Shown here: positions 1-9,797 of the stretch, piece by piece
Layout: each line of letters starts with the position of its first letter
Numbering within the stretch: the first letter of the stretch is position 1
DNA from: Pectobacterium brasiliense
GTDB lineage: Bacteria; Pseudomonadota; Gammaproteobacteria; Enterobacterales; Enterobacteriaceae
Length of the DNA: 64,000 nucleotides
Direction of reading: 5' to 3'
Assembly: GCF_016950255.1 (NCBI RefSeq)
Contig: NZ_JACGFN010000001.1
Coordinates: 1,054,001 to 1,118,000 of the forward strand
Translations under genes and position numbers: made by a program
The notes under the pieces: generated by a model
What the model was told of the DNA's origin: nothing
Database searches by the model: none
The model's input: only the letters and a program-made list of their open reading frames with translations

Positions 1-1
1 G

Positions 2-631
2 GGCAGTCTGGCAATTACGGCGATTATTTTCATCCTCAGCCGCTCCGAACAGGGTGGATTAACGCGATTATTGCTGGCAGGCATCGCGCTCAATGCGCTG
101 TGCCTTGCCCTCATCGGCGTATTGACGTACATCAGCACCGATCAGCAACTGCGCCAGTTCTCACTGTGGGGAATGGGGAGCCTCGGGCAGGCACAGTGGC
201 CCATGCTGCTGGTTGCCAGCACGTTGGTCATCCCTGCCACGATCGCCACGTTATACTACGCGCACCGTCTGAACGTGTTGCAATTAGGGGACGAAGAGGC
301 GCACTACCTTGGTGTTAATGTGAAACGCACCAAGTACACGCTACTGTTGCTCAGCTCGCTTTTGGTTGGCGTAGCAGTGGCGGTCAGCGGTGTGATCGGG
401 TTTATCGGGCTTATCATCCCACACCTGATGCGCATGCATCTGGGTGCCGACCATCGCTGGCTCATTCCCGGTTCTATCCTCGGTGGTGCCTGTCTGCTGT
501 TGTTTGCCGATACGCTGGCGCGTACGCTGCTTTCTCCGGCAGAAATGCCCGTTGGGTTGTTAAGCAGCCTGATTGGCGGACCGTATTTCTTATGGCTGAT
601 CGTTCAGCATAAAGGGCGGGGCAATGACTGA
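2..631 (+). CDS. hmuU: Haem ABC transporter permease, C-terminal part
   Basis: The gene is cut by the left edge of the window; 209 C-terminal residues are visible, open in frame from base 2. It is a FecCD-family inner-membrane permease: several hydrophobic helices are seen, and the block [12 protein letters not shown] is typical of the cytoplasmic coupling region that contacts the ATPase in FecCD/BtuC proteins. Its stop overlaps the start of the next gene (hmuV) by 8 bp, so the two are translationally coupled. With HmuV it should move haem from a periplasmic binding protein into the cytoplasm. The hmuU name rests on the strong HmuV call; another Fe-chelate permease cannot be fully excluded. 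Confidence 0.88.
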   Translation, partial: GSLAITAIIFILSRSEQGGLTRLLLAGIALNALCLALIGVLTYISTDQQLRQFSLWGMGSLGQAQWPMLLVASTLVIPATIATLYYAHRLNVLQLGDEEAHYLGVNVKRTKYTLLLLSSLLVGVAVAVSGVIGFIGLIIPHLMRMHLGADHRWLIPGSILGGACLLLFADTLARTLLSPAEMPVGLLSSLIGGPYFLWLIVQHKGRGND

Positions 632-1421
632 CTCAGCACACGATCGGACGTTAGTCGCACGCCATCTGCGCTTTCAGGCCAACGGCCGTTATCTGACGGA
701 CGACGTTTCTCTGGAACTTCACAGTGGGGAAATCGTCGCAATCATCGGCCCTAACGGCGCAGGGAAATCTACCCTGCTCCGCTTACTGACCGGTTATTTA
801 ACGCCAGATGAAGGCGAGTGCCTGTTAGCCGGACAACCTTTTTCGCACTGGCAGCCCGGCGCGCTCGCCAAAACGCGTGCGGTGATGCGCCAGCATAGCG
901 GCATGGCATTTGCGTTTAGCGTGCGCGATGTCGTTGCGATGGGGCGTTCCCCTCACGGTCGTTACCCGAAAAATGATGATGTGATTCAGCAGGTCATGGC
1001 GCAAACGGGCTGTCTGGAACTGGCGACGCGCGACTATCGTCAGCTTTCCGGCGGTGAACAGCAGCGCGTGCAACTGGCCCGCGTGCTGGCACAGCTATGG
1101 CATCCAGAACCGACGCCGGGCTGGTTGTTCCTTGATGAACCCACGTCGGCGCTGGATCTGTATCATCAACAGCACCTCTTGCGGCTACTCAAGCAGCTTA
1201 CGCGCGAACAGCCGTTATCCGTGTGCTGCGTCCTGCACGACCTGAACCTGGCGGCGCTGTATGCAGACCGCATTCTGCTGTTGCACGAAGGGAAGCTAGT
1301 TGCACAAGGCACGCCCGCGCAGGTATTACAGGCAGACACATTGACCCACTGGTATCGCGCCGATCTCAGCGTCGGTTCACACCCTGACTACACCATTCCG
1401 CAGGTTTATCTGCGGCAATAG
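624..1421 (+). CDS. hmuV: Haem ABC transporter ATP-binding protein HmuV
   Basis: This 265-residue cytoplasmic ATPase powers haem import through HmuU. Visible motifs are Walker [10 protein letters not shown] (residues 42-50), signature [13 protein letters not shown], Walker [12 protein letters not shown] and a switch His in [10 protein letters not shown]. The length and the sequence [16 protein letters not shown] fit the HmuV/haem subgroup rather than the siderophore ATPases. The ATG lies inside the end of hmuU, so it is the last gene of the hmu operon, whose earlier genes lie left of the window. The gene ends 20 bp from the convergent selO stop. Fur control is expected for this family, but the operon promoter is outside the window. 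Confidence 0.93.
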   Translation: MTDSAHDRTLVARHLRFQANGRYLTDDVSLELHSGEIVAIIGPNGAGKSTLLRLLTGYLTPDEGECLLAGQPFSHWQPGALAKTRAVMRQHSGMAFAFSVRDVVAMGRSPHGRYPKNDDVIQQVMAQTGCLELATRDYRQLSGGEQQRVQLARVLAQLWHPEPTPGWLFLDEPTSALDLYHQQHLLRLLKQLTREQPLSVCCVLHDLNLAALYADRILLLHEGKLVAQGTPAQVLQADTLTHWYRADLSVGSHPDYTIPQVYLRQ

Positions 1422-1429
1422 CCAAGTCC

Positions 1430-1454
1430 CCTGCTCCGGCTCAGCTGGAGCAGG
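1430..1454 (+). terminator. Hairpin between convergent hmuV and selO
   Basis: An 8-bp inverted repeat (CCTGCTCC / GGAGCAGG, 9-nt loop) sits just after hmuV and covers the selO stop codon. On the plus strand it is followed only by AAATTT, so it is a weak candidate for an intrinsic terminator. Confidence 0.35.
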
Positions 1455-2892
1455 AAATTTCCAGATGTTTGCCCCACTCTGGCGGTAACGCCGCCAAATC
1501 GTTCTTCTCCGGCTGTTCGTCAAACGGTTGGCACAGCGTCTGATGCAGACGCGCCAACACGCTGATGTCGTCGTTTTCCGCCCGTTCAATCGCCATTTGC
1601 GCCAGATAATTACGCAGAATATATTTCGGGTTCGTCGCATTCATCAGCCGACGACGTTCCTCATCACCCTGTTCTTCCTGCATCAGCCTCTGGCGGTAGG
1701 TCGCAAACCAGCTATCGAACGCTGTCCTGTCGATGAACTCATCACGGAGCGGCGAGTGCGATGCCTGCTTTTCGCTATCGGCCAGCAGGCGGAACGTGTG
1801 GGTGTAATCGCTGCCTTCCTGCTGCATCAGGCGCAACAGCCCGACCAGCACGTCATTATCTTCCGCGCTCGCGGTAAACAAGCCCAGCTTGGCGCGCATC
1901 AGCGTGCCATAGTGCTGCATCAGCGCCGGTTCATAGCGGGCAAGCGCGCGCTCCAGCGTTTCAGTGTCCATCAGCCCCGACAGCGCCTGCGCCAGACGAT
2001 GTAGATTCCACAGTCCCACGGCGGGCTGATTGTCAAACGCGTAGCGCCCGCGATGGTCGGAGTGATTACAGATGAAGCCGGGCTGATACGCATCTAAAAA
2101 GCCATAAGGGCCGTAATCGATGGTCAGCCCCAAAATCGACATGTTGTCCGTATTCATTACGCCGTGCGCAAACCCGACGGCCTGCCAATGCGTAATCAGT
2201 CGAGCGGTACGTTCTACTACATCGCCGAACCACAGTTCATAGCGATTCTCGTCGTTCTCCCACTGCGGCCAGTGGCGAGCGATCACATACTCCGCCAGCT
2301 GACGTACTTTTTCCGGCTCACGGCGATAGTAGAAGTGCTCAAAATGACCAAAACGCACATGGCTTTCCGCCACGCGCAGCAGCATTGCGCCCTTTTCTTC
2401 CTGCTCACGCTGCACCGGATGTGCGCTGGCGACAATCGTCAGCGCCCGCGTGGTAGGAATCCCTAGATGATGCATAGCTTCCGAGGCCAGAAATTCGCGT
2501 ATCGCCGAGCGCAGCACCGCGCGGCCGTCACCCATGCGCGAATATGGCGTCAGACCTGCGCCTTTGAGATGCCAATCCATAGTACGTCCATCCGGCAGCT
2601 GTTGTTCTCCCAGCAGGATGCCGCGCCCGTCCCCCAGTTGACCAGCCCACATGCCAAACTGATGGCCGCTATAAACCTGCGCCAGCGGCTCCATTCCCGG
2701 CAGCAAACGTTCGCCGCTCCAGACGGCATCCTGTTCTGGCGTAAACCAGTCGGAAGACAGCCCAAGCTCCGCGGCCAATCCCTCGCTGTGATAAAGCAGG
2801 CGAGCGCCATGCAGCGGCGTAGGCTGTAGCGCGGTGTAGAACCCCAGCAACTGGTGAAAATAGTGATTATTGAATAACGGTGTTTGCTGCAT
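1441..2892 (-). CDS. selO: Protein adenylyltransferase SelO (YdiU family)
   Basis: This 483-residue pseudokinase-fold enzyme of the SelO/YdiU (UPF0061) family transfers AMP from ATP to Ser/Thr/Tyr residues of target proteins and is linked to the oxidative stress response. Family blocks seen are [33 protein letters not shown] and the metal/active-site region [24 protein letters not shown]. The protein ends in Cys-Ser-Ser; in eukaryotic SelO the equivalent position is selenocysteine followed by two serines, so this is the cysteine form, and the terminal TGA is a plain stop. The length matches E. coli YdiU. It stands alone between convergent hmuV and lplA further along the same strand. Confidence 0.95.
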   Translation of the reverse strand: MQQTPLFNNHYFHQLLGFYTALQPTPLHGARLLYHSEGLAAELGLSSDWFTPEQDAVWSGERLLPGMEPLAQVYSGHQFGMWAGQLGDGRGILLGEQQLPDGRTMDWHLKGAGLTPYSRMGDGRAVLRSAIREFLASEAMHHLGIPTTRALTIVASAHPVQREQEEKGAMLLRVAESHVRFGHFEHFYYRREPEKVRQLAEYVIARHWPQWENDENRYELWFGDVVERTARLITHWQAVGFAHGVMNTDNMSILGLTIDYGPYGFLDAYQPGFICNHSDHRGRYAFDNQPAVGLWNLHRLAQALSGLMDTETLERALARYEPALMQHYGTLMRAKLGLFTASAEDNDVLVGLLRLMQQEGSDYTHTFRLLADSEKQASHSPLRDEFIDRTAFDSWFATYRQRLMQEEQGDEERRRLMNATNPKYILRNYLAQMAIERAENDDISVLARLHQTLCQPFDEQPEKNDLAALPPEWGKHLEISCSS

Positions 2893-3068
2893 CCTGTCTC
2901 CCTGATACCACTCTGTTCAAGTGAAGAGAGCCACGCGCTCATCACACAACGACTCATGAGTAAGCAGAAAGTGTAGAGGGATGGTAATGAAATTAACACG
3001 GAGGAAACATAGGGGTATTATTTCCCTTACGTTTCCTTGTCATCGATGCGTTGAGAAAAACAGGGCGT

Positions 3069-4085
3069 CTAGCGCAGACTCTGCGCCAGCCAATCGGCCA
3101 ATTCCTGCAATTCGTTTTGCTGTTCGGGGAAAGCGGTAGTCAGTGCCTGACACGCTGCCGCCAAGGCTTCCGGACGATATGCCGTTCCCTGCAAGGCGGA
3201 GGCGAGTGCTTCTAGCGGTGCAGGGTTCAGGCTATCGGTATAAATCTGCGCGCGGACGATCACGCCGCGTTCCACATCGAAATGTAATTCAACCCCACCC
3301 CAGGTAAAGCGGTTATCAAGTAAATGCGAGAAATCCGGAGCCTGACCGAAGTTCCATTCCCAACTACTTTGACGCGCAAACTGTTCGCTGAATCCCGGCA
3401 GATCTGGGTAGGCGGAAGGCGAGATGATTTCCGGTTCGCACTGTTCGCCGAAATAATCAAAGAAGGCCTGCGTCACCGCCTGACTAATAACCTGATGATC
3501 GACAGACGGTAGCAATTCCACCAGATTGGCGACGCGGGAACGCACGGACGTAATCCCTTTTGCCTGTAGTTTCTTAACATCCGGGTTCAAATAGTCCGCT
3601 AAGCGGCTGAGATCGGCGTTCAGCAGCAGCGTACCGTGATGAAAGCCGCGATCTTTGGTTTCACGATAGGCAGAACCGGACACCTTGCGCACGCCGTCCG
3701 TGGTTTCTACCACCAGATCGTTACGGCCCGACGCGCTAGCCTTTAACCCCAGCGAACTAAGCGCATCCAGAACAATCTGCGTTGAAACGCTTTTATCGTA
3801 TTCCGGTTTGCCCGCCATAAAGGTAAAGCAGGTATTGCCGAGATCGTGGAAGACCGCTCCGCCACCACTGCTGCGCCGTGCCAGCTTGATGCCATCCTCT
3901 TCCATCCGCCGCGTATTGCACTCTTTCCACGGGTTTTGGGCTCGACCAATGACCACGGTTTCCGCATTGCGCCACAAAAATAGCACCCGCTGCGTGGTGG
4001 GCATCTGGCGAAAGATGCACTCCTCAACGGCCAGATTAAACCAGGGATCGTAAGAGTCAGAGATGAGTAAACGCAGAGAAGACAT
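3069..4085 (-). CDS. lplA: Lipoate-protein ligase A
   Basis: LplA activates scavenged lipoate with ATP and attaches it to lysines of the E2 and H proteins of 2-oxoacid dehydrogenases and glycine cleavage. The 338-residue protein matches E. coli LplA in length and nearly throughout. Key blocks are [15 protein letters not shown] (substrate loop), the catalytic lysine segment [15 protein letters not shown] and the C-terminal accessory domain from about residue 250. The start was placed at [11 protein letters not shown], as in E. coli, rather than nine codons upstream; a GGAG lies before it. It follows nlpC on the same strand with 47 bp between. Confidence 0.96.
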   Translation of the reverse strand: MSSLRLLISDSYDPWFNLAVEECIFRQMPTTQRVLFLWRNAETVVIGRAQNPWKECNTRRMEEDGIKLARRSSGGGAVFHDLGNTCFTFMAGKPEYDKSVSTQIVLDALSSLGLKASASGRNDLVVETTDGVRKVSGSAYRETKDRGFHHGTLLLNADLSRLADYLNPDVKKLQAKGITSVRSRVANLVELLPSVDHQVISQAVTQAFFDYFGEQCEPEIISPSAYPDLPGFSEQFARQSSWEWNFGQAPDFSHLLDNRFTWGGVELHFDVERGVIVRAQIYTDSLNPAPLEALASALQGTAYRPEALAAACQALTTAFPEQQNELQELADWLAQSLR

Positions 4086-4132
4086 AAGTGGATAGCTCCA
4101 TGCTGTCAACAAAACACAATAAGGGAGGAAAA

Positions 4133-4645
4133 TTAGATGCGGCGGGCCTGCCAGTACGCCCGTTTCCAGTACACGTTATCCAGCGACGAACGGATTACAC
4201 CCTGACTGGTGGAGGCATGAATAAACTGGTCGTCTTTATCATAAATGCCGACGTGCAGCCCACTGCTACCGCTGCCGGTTTTGAAAAAGACCAAATCGCC
4301 CGGTAACAGGTTCTCACGGTCAACGCGCTCGCCTAGTTCGGTTTGTGCTTCCGTGGTACGCGGCAACTGCATGCCAAACCTATCGCGAAACGTCAGGTAG
4401 ACGAAACCGGAACAATCGACGCCGTTACGATCCAGCCCGCCATAGCGATAAGGCGTTCTGTACCATTGCCCTAGTTGATCGTTTAGCTGCACCATCACCA
4501 TAATTGAATCGCTCAGACGCGCATTCGGCGGCGGATTATTATGCCGACTACTGCTACAGCCGACCAAAATCAGGCTGGCGAGGATCAAACTATATCGTAG
4601 GATCGCTCTATATTGTAACGTCAACCCGTGTCGTAAACGTATCAT
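4133..4645 (-). CDS. nlpC: NlpC/P60 family lipoprotein endopeptidase
   Basis: This 170-residue protein is a predicted outer-envelope lipoprotein with an NlpC/P60 cysteine peptidase domain that would cleave peptide stems in peptidoglycan. The N-terminus has basic residues, a hydrophobic stretch and the lipobox LILVGC (acylated Cys about residue 29). Catalytic residues are Cys in VDCSGF, His in GLHVGIY and a second His in QFIHAS. The signal region is longer than in E. coli NlpC, so the true start may be one of several downstream TTG codons. The order btuC-btuE-btuD-nlpC is the same as in E. coli. Confidence 0.93.
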   Translation of the reverse strand: MIRLRHGLTLQYRAILRYSLILASLILVGCSSSRHNNPPPNARLSDSIMVMVQLNDQLGQWYRTPYRYGGLDRNGVDCSGFVYLTFRDRFGMQLPRTTEAQTELGERVDRENLLPGDLVFFKTGSGSSGLHVGIYDKDDQFIHASTSQGVIRSSLDNVYWKRAYWQARRI

Positions 4646-4789
4646 GCGCGATTACCATAAAACCGCCGAGGCCATAGTCCTCTAGCGTTTGAAAATGCTA
4701 GGTATTGGATTAATTTAGCGTTTAATCGGGGTAGCTGGCAAGTAAAGGCGATTTTTCCTATTTTCTGACGACGCCATTTTCTCACAGCG

Positions 4790-5566
4790 CTAGGCGCTGC
4801 GCGTGATGATCCAGTTTCGGCCATCAACCACGTGCCGCTGAAACGCGACACCAAATACAGGAGACAGTACCTCCGGTAGCATGACCTCCGCCGTCTCGCC
4901 CTGCGCCACCAGTGCGCCTTCTGACAACAGCCACACACAATCCGCATGGTGGGCGCTGTGGTTCAGATCGTGTGCGCAAACCACGACCGCGATACCCAAA
5001 CAACAGAGTTCACTCAGCAACGCATCCAGCGCTACCTGCTGAGCCACATCTAAGCTGTTGGTCGGTTCGTCCAGCAGCAGCAAACGCGCGTGCGGATTGA
5101 TCGTCGGCCAAATCTGCAACAGCGCCGCCACCAGCCGAACGCGCTGCCACTCGCCTCCCGACAGCTGAGTGAGCGGGCGCGCCAGCTTATCGGTTAACAT
5201 CAGACGTTCCGCCAGAAAATGCACCACCTTTTCAACCGCGTCTTCCTGAGCCAGCGGCGGTTGATGCCGTTGCCAGTACTGAAATACCGGCATCAGCGCC
5301 AGCGGCGGTTGCTGCTGTGCCAGATAGGCGCGTCGCACAGCCAGATCCGCTGCAGTGTACTGCGACAACGGCGTGCCGGCCAGATAGACCTCGCCTTCTC
5401 CCGCCAGCAAACCCGCGGCTCTTGCCAGCAACGTGCTCTTTCCGGCTCCGTTCGGACCGATGATATGCAGCAGCTCACCGCGACGGCACTCCGCGCTCGT
5501 CGGCGACAAACGCGGCGAGGCACCTGCCTGCCGCAACTGTAATACCGGGGAAACCTGCTGCGTCAC
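4790..5566 (-). CDS. btuD: Vitamin B12 import ATPase BtuD
   Basis: BtuD is the cytoplasmic ATPase of the BtuCDF vitamin B12 importer. The 258 residues show Walker [10 protein letters not shown] (37-45), signature LSGGEWQRVRL, Walker B LLLLDEPTNSLD and the switch His in CAHDLNHSAHHAD, all close to E. coli BtuD. The start is GTG at 5566, immediately abutting the btuE stop, so translation is probably coupled. It lies between btuE and nlpC in the order known from E. coli. The substrate-binding protein BtuF is not in the window. Confidence 0.96.
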   Translation of the reverse strand: MTQQVSPVLQLRQAGASPRLSPTSAECRRGELLHIIGPNGAGKSTLLARAAGLLAGEGEVYLAGTPLSQYTAADLAVRRAYLAQQQPPLALMPVFQYWQRHQPPLAQEDAVEKVVHFLAERLMLTDKLARPLTQLSGGEWQRVRLVAALLQIWPTINPHARLLLLDEPTNSLDVAQQVALDALLSELCCLGIAVVVCAHDLNHSAHHADCVWLLSEGALVAQGETAEVMLPEVLSPVFGVAFQRHVVDGRNWIITRSA

Positions 5567-6118
5567 TTATTTTGCCAGCGCTTCTTCGATCGCTTTCACG
5601 ATGGTGTCATGGTCAGGTGCCATATCCGGCGCAAAACGATCAATCACACGACCTTCACGATCCACCAGGAATTTTTCGAAATTCCACAGAATATCTTCTG
5701 GGTTTTTAGGCTTACGGCCTTTATTGACCAACCGCGCAAAAAAGTCACTTTTCCAGGTCCCGTTAGCTTCCGGCTGCTCGCGAATCAACCGTTGGTACAG
5801 CGGATGACGGTTCTCGCCATTGACTTCAATCTTGCTGAACATCGGGAACTGAACGCCAAACGTCCCACGGCAGAACTCCTGAATTTCTTCTTCCGAGCCC
5901 GGCTCCTGTCCTGCAAATTCATTGGAGGGGAATCCCAGCACGACCAGACCTTTGTCGCGATAAGTTTCGTAGAGCTTTTCCAACGCGTCATATTGTTTAG
6001 TCAGGCCGCATTGAGAGGCGACGTTGACGACTAAAGCCACCTGCCCTTTAAACGCCTCAAACGTTGTCGCTTTCCCATCAATGGTGGTCAGCGGAATAGC
6101 ATAGATTTCAGTGCTCAT
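5567..6118 (-). CDS. btuE: Thioredoxin/glutathione peroxidase BtuE
   Basis: BtuE is a periplasm-associated or cytosolic glutathione-peroxidase-family enzyme that reduces hydroperoxides, mainly with thioredoxin; it is not required for B12 import despite its name. At 183 residues it equals the E. coli length. Family features are the peroxidatic Cys in NVASQCGLT (about residue 37), GFPSNEFAGQEPG with the catalytic Gln, and the WNFEKFLVD segment with the Trp. The start was set at MSTEIYAIPL, which has AGGGAG upstream, rather than at an ATG 19 codons earlier. It sits between btuC and btuD. Confidence 0.95.
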   Translation of the reverse strand: MSTEIYAIPLTTIDGKATTFEAFKGQVALVVNVASQCGLTKQYDALEKLYETYRDKGLVVLGFPSNEFAGQEPGSEEEIQEFCRGTFGVQFPMFSKIEVNGENRHPLYQRLIREQPEANGTWKSDFFARLVNKGRKPKNPEDILWNFEKFLVDREGRVIDRFAPDMAPDHDTIVKAIEEALAK

Positions 6119-6184
6119 CGTTTTGCTCCCTTCAGTGATAAAACAAGAATTGATAAACAAAAGTGGATAGAACAAGACATATCG

Positions 6185-7222
6185 CTACAGTCGATTACGC
6201 AATAGTAACCAGATAAACCATGGCGATCCCAGCGTAGCGGTAACCACGCCTATCGGCAACTCGGCTGAACTCAGCGCAACACGCGCAACGGTATCCGCCA
6301 GCAGCAGAACACCGCCGCCAGCTAGCGCGCATCCGGTCAATAAATAGCGCTGATCGGTCAGTCCGCACAGCCGCAACATGTGTGGGATCACCAAGCCAAT
6401 AAACGCGATGATGCCAGCCAGCGCTACGCTCAACCCGACCTGTACGCCCATCACCAGCACGAGAATCGTACGCCAGCGATAGACCGGAATGCCTAGTTGA
6501 CGCGCCTGAATCTCACCGAGCGTCAACCCGTTCAGTACCGCCCCCTGACGACTCAGCCACAGCAACAGCGGCAAGAGCGTCAACATCAGCCAGCCATGTC
6601 GCCAGTCAATGCCGCTGAAGCCGCCCATCATCCAGTACATCAGTTGGCGTAAGTCGAGGCTGGTACTGAAATAGACGGCCCAGGTCATCACCGCGCTACA
6701 GATAATCCCGAGCGCGATGCCGATGAGTAATAAGCGGGTGTTGGAAATATGACGACGGGCAAAATGGAGTAACAGAAAGGTAATCAGCAGCGCGCCAGCA
6801 ATGGCGCTTAGGCTTAACACCCAGACAGGCAGCAATCCCTGCCCCAGCAGTACCGTCAGCACTAAGGCCACGCCTGCGCCGTTGGCGACGCCCAGCAGCC
6901 CCGGTTCTGCCAACGGATTATCAAAGACGGCCTGCATCACCGTGCCTGACATCGCCAGACTCGCCCCCACCAGCATCACGGCCAGCGTTCTGGGTAAACG
7001 CAACTGCCAGACAAAGAGCTGCTGAGCGTCATCCAGCCAGGCCGTCGGCCAAATCCAGCGCTCACCGGCGCACAGGCTGACGGCCAGCGTGAGTGCGAGA
7101 AACGCCAACAGCAGTATCAGACTCCGGCGATCGCGTCTGCACTGCTGTTGTTTTAGCTGGCTGTAATGAGGTAACTGCGTCGCGTGCTTTAGCGGGATAT
7201 CACCCGGCGATAATGGCTGCAT
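6185..7222 (-). CDS. btuC: Vitamin B12 import permease BtuC
   Basis: This FecCD-family inner-membrane permease of 345 residues forms the B12 channel with BtuD. About ten hydrophobic helices are visible, with conserved blocks [27 protein letters not shown] and the coupling segment [15 protein letters not shown]. The N-terminus is about 20 residues longer than E. coli BtuC and is polar; no better-supported internal start was found, so the start is uncertain. It is first in the btuC-btuE-btuD-nlpC run. In E. coli ihfA precedes btuC; here the upstream neighbour is an unrelated methyltransferase gene. Confidence 0.95.
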   Translation of the reverse strand: MQPLSPGDIPLKHATQLPHYSQLKQQQCRRDRRSLILLLAFLALTLAVSLCAGERWIWPTAWLDDAQQLFVWQLRLPRTLAVMLVGASLAMSGTVMQAVFDNPLAEPGLLGVANGAGVALVLTVLLGQGLLPVWVLSLSAIAGALLITFLLLHFARRHISNTRLLLIGIALGIICSAVMTWAVYFSTSLDLRQLMYWMMGGFSGIDWRHGWLMLTLLPLLLWLSRQGAVLNGLTLGEIQARQLGIPVYRWRTILVLVMGVQVGLSVALAGIIAFIGLVIPHMLRLCGLTDQRYLLTGCALAGGGVLLLADTVARVALSSAELPIGVVTATLGSPWFIWLLLRNRL

Positions 7223-7357
7223 TGTTCACCGTAACAAGGAATCCAGCGCAATAAAAAGCGCAGTTAAGATAGCGTATTGTCACGTATGTTAAACGATTTC
7301 GCCTGCCTTACACGCTTTTTCCTTGTTACCGCGACGCAATCAAAATGAATGCGGCCA

Positions 7358-8122
7358 CTACTTGGTACTGCATACCGCAATATAGTTAAGCTGGTTTCGA
7401 TTGCGACGGAAAGTATGAAACATGTTAAAGAACATGCTGCGATTTTCTTTTTTCAGCGCATTTTTTACGATGCGTGCCGCCCCCGCTACACCTTCATCAT
7501 AAATCAGTCCTTGTGGCGTCAGCAGCGTCATTGCGCCGTTATCGTAGCTGACCTTGCTAAAACCACATTCCTGAAACAGCGTCACCCAGCGCTCACGCAG
7601 CATTGGCTGAGCATGCACATTGATCGCTTTGTGCATCTGTTCCACCGCCTGCAAGGCTCCGGTATCCTTCTCGGAAAGCAGCATGATGTCATGGGTAATC
7701 AGGCGACCACCCGGTTTCAGCACGCGATAATATTCGGCAATAATGCGGCTCTTGGCCTTGTCAGCGTACATCGTCAGCATGGCTTCATTAATCACCACGT
7801 CGAAGTGATTATCGGGAAATGGCAGCTCCAGCGCATTCGCTTGCATAATCGTGACCTGCGATGCCAAGCCGTTCGCTGCAACATTCTCCTGCGCCTTCTG
7901 TAGCGCCACTTTGTCCATATCCGCGCCAATGACCTGACAGCCAAAACGACGCGCAATCTCCATCGCCGTAGTCCCCATATTGCAGGCGACTTCCAATACG
8001 ACGCTGTCCTGCCGGAACCCAGCCTGACTGAGCAACCATTCAGTTGCCTTTCTGCCGCCGGGGCGCAGACGTTTTTTCCCCAATCGGGCTAAAAATTTAT
8101 GTCCTGCTTCATGATCGCTCAT
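7358..8122 (-). CDS. Class I SAM-dependent methyltransferase
   Basis: This 254-residue protein has a Rossmann-type methyltransferase domain. The first SAM motif reads VVLEVACNMGTTAMEIA (residues about 41-57) with the acidic residue of motif II in VIGADMD, then ANALELPFPDNHFDVV (motif III/IV) and RVLKPGGRLITHD (post motif). The usual glycine-rich loop is changed to ACNMGTT. The N-terminus is basic (GKKRLRPGGRKATEWLL). GGAG lies 7 nt upstream of the ATG. It is 60 bp downstream of a cupin gene on the same strand, and both diverge from a Crp/Fnr regulator. The substrate cannot be deduced. Confidence 0.85.
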   Translation of the reverse strand: MSDHEAGHKFLARLGKKRLRPGGRKATEWLLSQAGFRQDSVVLEVACNMGTTAMEIARRFGCQVIGADMDKVALQKAQENVAANGLASQVTIMQANALELPFPDNHFDVVINEAMLTMYADKAKSRIIAEYYRVLKPGGRLITHDIMLLSEKDTGALQAVEQMHKAINVHAQPMLRERWVTLFQECGFSKVSYDNGAMTLLTPQGLIYDEGVAGAARIVKNALKKENRSMFFNMFHTFRRNRNQLNYIAVCSTK

Positions 8123-8182
8123 ACTGTCACTCCTTAATTCGGTGTTATCGCGGTAGCCGCGTAGCGCTTAATGGAATAGCGC

Positions 8183-8524
8183 TTAGTCGGTTTTCAGCGT
8201 CTTCAGCATGGTCAGCAACATGCGTGACGACTGCTGCGCATCAACGGCATGCGGGATATTGGCGGGCATACGCACCAACGTGCCGGGCTGCGCGACGACG
8301 GGTTCGCCACCGATCGTCAGCAATAATTCACCTTCAAGTACCATAACCAGTGCATCATAAGGGGCACTGTGTTCACTCAGTCCCTGCCCCTGGTCGAAGG
8401 CAAACAGCGTGACATTGCCGCCGTCGGTACGAGCCAACACGCGACTGGCAATGCCGTGCTCAGTTGGGGTAATCAATTCATGGAGAACCAGCGCCTGTGC
8501 CGCCGGAAGGGTATTTTCTTTCAT
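8183..8524 (-). CDS. Small cupin-domain protein
   Basis: This is a single-domain cupin of 113 residues. The second half shows the barrel pattern HSAPYDALVMVLEGELLLTIGGE followed by VVAQPGTLVRMPANIPHAVDA. Both metal-binding motifs are recognisable: one with His in LSEHSAP, the second with His in NIPHAV. The glutamates are partly replaced, so metal binding is not certain. Such proteins act as small-molecule sensors, isomerases or dioxygenase-like enzymes; none of these can be chosen from sequence. It is upstream of the methyltransferase on the same strand, likely the same transcript, and divergent from the Crp/Fnr gene. Confidence 0.82.
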   Translation of the reverse strand: MKENTLPAAQALVLHELITPTEHGIASRVLARTDGGNVTLFAFDQGQGLSEHSAPYDALVMVLEGELLLTIGGEPVVAQPGTLVRMPANIPHAVDAQQSSRMLLTMLKTLKTD

Positions 8525-8640
8525 GGAAACTCTCCGCTATTCTCGATTCAGCGCGCCGTGATTTTGCTTGCTGAATTCATGCAAGTGATTATTATTTTCA
8601 TTTACTAGCTTGATGGTAATACCAGCCTCTGGGAGGGCAA

Positions 8641-9357
8641 ATGACATTTGTCAAAAAAGCGCTATCGCCCGATGAATACGGCGAGGTGCTGTTTCAACAT
8701 GACTGGATGCGCGGTGAACCCAACGATGTGGTGTGTGAACTATTGGCAAAAAGCGAGCGTCTGTTTTTCCGGCAGGATGATGTTCTGTTTCGCGAAGGCG
8801 ACAAAATGCAGCACTGTTTGCTGGTTGAAGCAGGAAAATTGCAGGCTTTTCGCCATACCTATGGCGGAGATGAAAAGATTTTCGGACAGTTTGAACGCGG
8901 TGAATTTGTCGCCATCGCCGCGGTGTTTATGGATCACGGCCGCTTCCCGATGAATATCCGCGCGCAGAGCGATGGCCACACACTGATGATCCCACGACAG
9001 GATATTCATCAGTTTTGTTTGCAGCGCCCGGAACTGGCACTGCGTTTGCTGAATTATCTGGGCAAGAAACTCTACTCGACGATCAACCAAATCGACTGGC
9101 TGACGTCCAGCTCCGCACCGCAGCGTCTGGCAGATTACCTGCTGCGCCAGCACCACATTCAGCAAACTCAGCAATTGACATTACCGGTGAGTCGAGGCCA
9201 GCTCGCGACGTCATTAGGGATGCGCGGTGAAACATTGAGTCGATTGATGTCCGACTGGAAACGGCAAGGCCACATTACCTATCGGGGTCATCAAGTAGAA
9301 TTGTGCGATCTGAATTATCTGAAGGCACTGGCTGCCGAGGCCAGACGGACATTCTGA
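8641..9357 (+). CDS. Crp/Fnr family transcriptional regulator
   Basis: This 238-residue regulator has an N-terminal cyclic-nucleotide-binding-type beta barrel (about 30-150, including FREGDKMQHCLLVEAGKLQAF and FIAIAAVF-like core) and a C-terminal winged helix (about 165-225) with RGQLATSLGMRGETLSRLMSDW as the recognition helices. The Cys cluster of FNR is absent, so it should not carry an Fe-S cluster of that type, and the cAMP residues of CRP are not obvious. GGAGGG precedes the ATG. It is divergent from the cupin/methyltransferase pair with 116 bp between, so it is likely to control that pair; the effector is unknown. Confidence 0.87.
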   Translation: MTFVKKALSPDEYGEVLFQHDWMRGEPNDVVCELLAKSERLFFRQDDVLFREGDKMQHCLLVEAGKLQAFRHTYGGDEKIFGQFERGEFVAIAAVFMDHGRFPMNIRAQSDGHTLMIPRQDIHQFCLQRPELALRLLNYLGKKLYSTINQIDWLTSSSAPQRLADYLLRQHHIQQTQQLTLPVSRGQLATSLGMRGETLSRLMSDWKRQGHITYRGHQVELCDLNYLKALAAEARRTF

Positions 9358-9420
9358 TCCTTCTAAGCCTTTGTCGGTTCAGGCATGACGGGGGGATAGA
9401 ACAATTTTGGATATACTTTT

Positions 9421-9432
9421 TGACAATTGTCA
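9421..9432. promoter_or_regulatory. Perfect palindrome TGACAATTGTCA
   Basis: A perfect 12-bp palindrome lies in the 185-bp space between the Crp/Fnr gene and the small ORF at 9543. It overlaps a possible -35 hexamer TTGACA (9420-9425). No known regulator consensus was matched with confidence; it may be an operator for the small downstream transcript. Confidence 0.35.
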
Positions 9433-9473
9433 TTCCCCCATCATCACATTATCAACTACGCTTAGCTTACATT

Positions 9474-9492
9474 GATGAGAATAACTCTCATT
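9474..9492 (+). promoter_or_regulatory. Candidate Fur box
   Basis: The core TGAGAATAACTCTCA (9476-9490) fits the Fur 7-1-7 consensus TGATAATNATTATCA in 6 of 7 and 5 of 7 half-site positions and is itself a near-perfect inverted repeat (ATGAGA...TCTCAT). It lies 51 bp before the ATG of a small ORF, where a repressor would cover the promoter. Iron regulation is therefore inferred, not shown. Confidence 0.5.
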
Positions 9493-9542
9493 AACATAGT
9501 TATCTCATTCCTATCGTGATGAGATACCGTGAGGGTAACGCT

Positions 9543-9797
9543 ATGCTGGGCTTTTTCCGACGAACCTTATCTTTTCATGGAACACGGTCTCTTCATGGAA
9601 CCCCGTCACGCCATGACAGCCAACAACCGCCACATCCGCAGGCGGACTCGCCGACAGAAACCGCTGCACATGCTCGCTGTAGCGAGAGTGAATATTGTTT
9701 CTTTAACCACGCCGCGATGTTGCCGTTCGATCAGCTTGACGAGTGTTGCTGCGGCAACGATCGGAAAGAGAAAACGCCGTCCTCATACGATTCATGA
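9543..9797 (+). CDS. Small Cys/His-rich protein of unknown function
   Basis: I do not recognise this 84-residue protein. The N-terminus is basic and aromatic (MLGFFRRTLSFHG), the middle is rich in His, Pro and Ser, and the C-terminal third contains CSESEYC and the cluster DECCCGNDRKEK. The start was chosen because GAGGG lies 8 nt upstream of the ATG at 9543. A Fur-like box precedes it, and an intrinsic terminator begins inside its last codons, so a short defined transcript is likely. The Cys/His content suggests metal binding, which is inference. An overlapping frame (9529-9843) is open too but runs through the terminator. The transcript could alternatively act as an RNA. Confidence 0.5.
   Translation: MLGFFRRTLSFHGTRSLHGTPSRHDSQQPPHPQADSPTETAAHARCSESEYCFFNHAAMLPFDQLDECCCGNDRKEKTPSSYDS

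Noticed and set aside
1441-1443. TGA at the end of selO as a selenocysteine codon
   Set aside because: The Sec position is occupied by Cys two codons earlier, and the protein ends at the conserved Ser-Ser.
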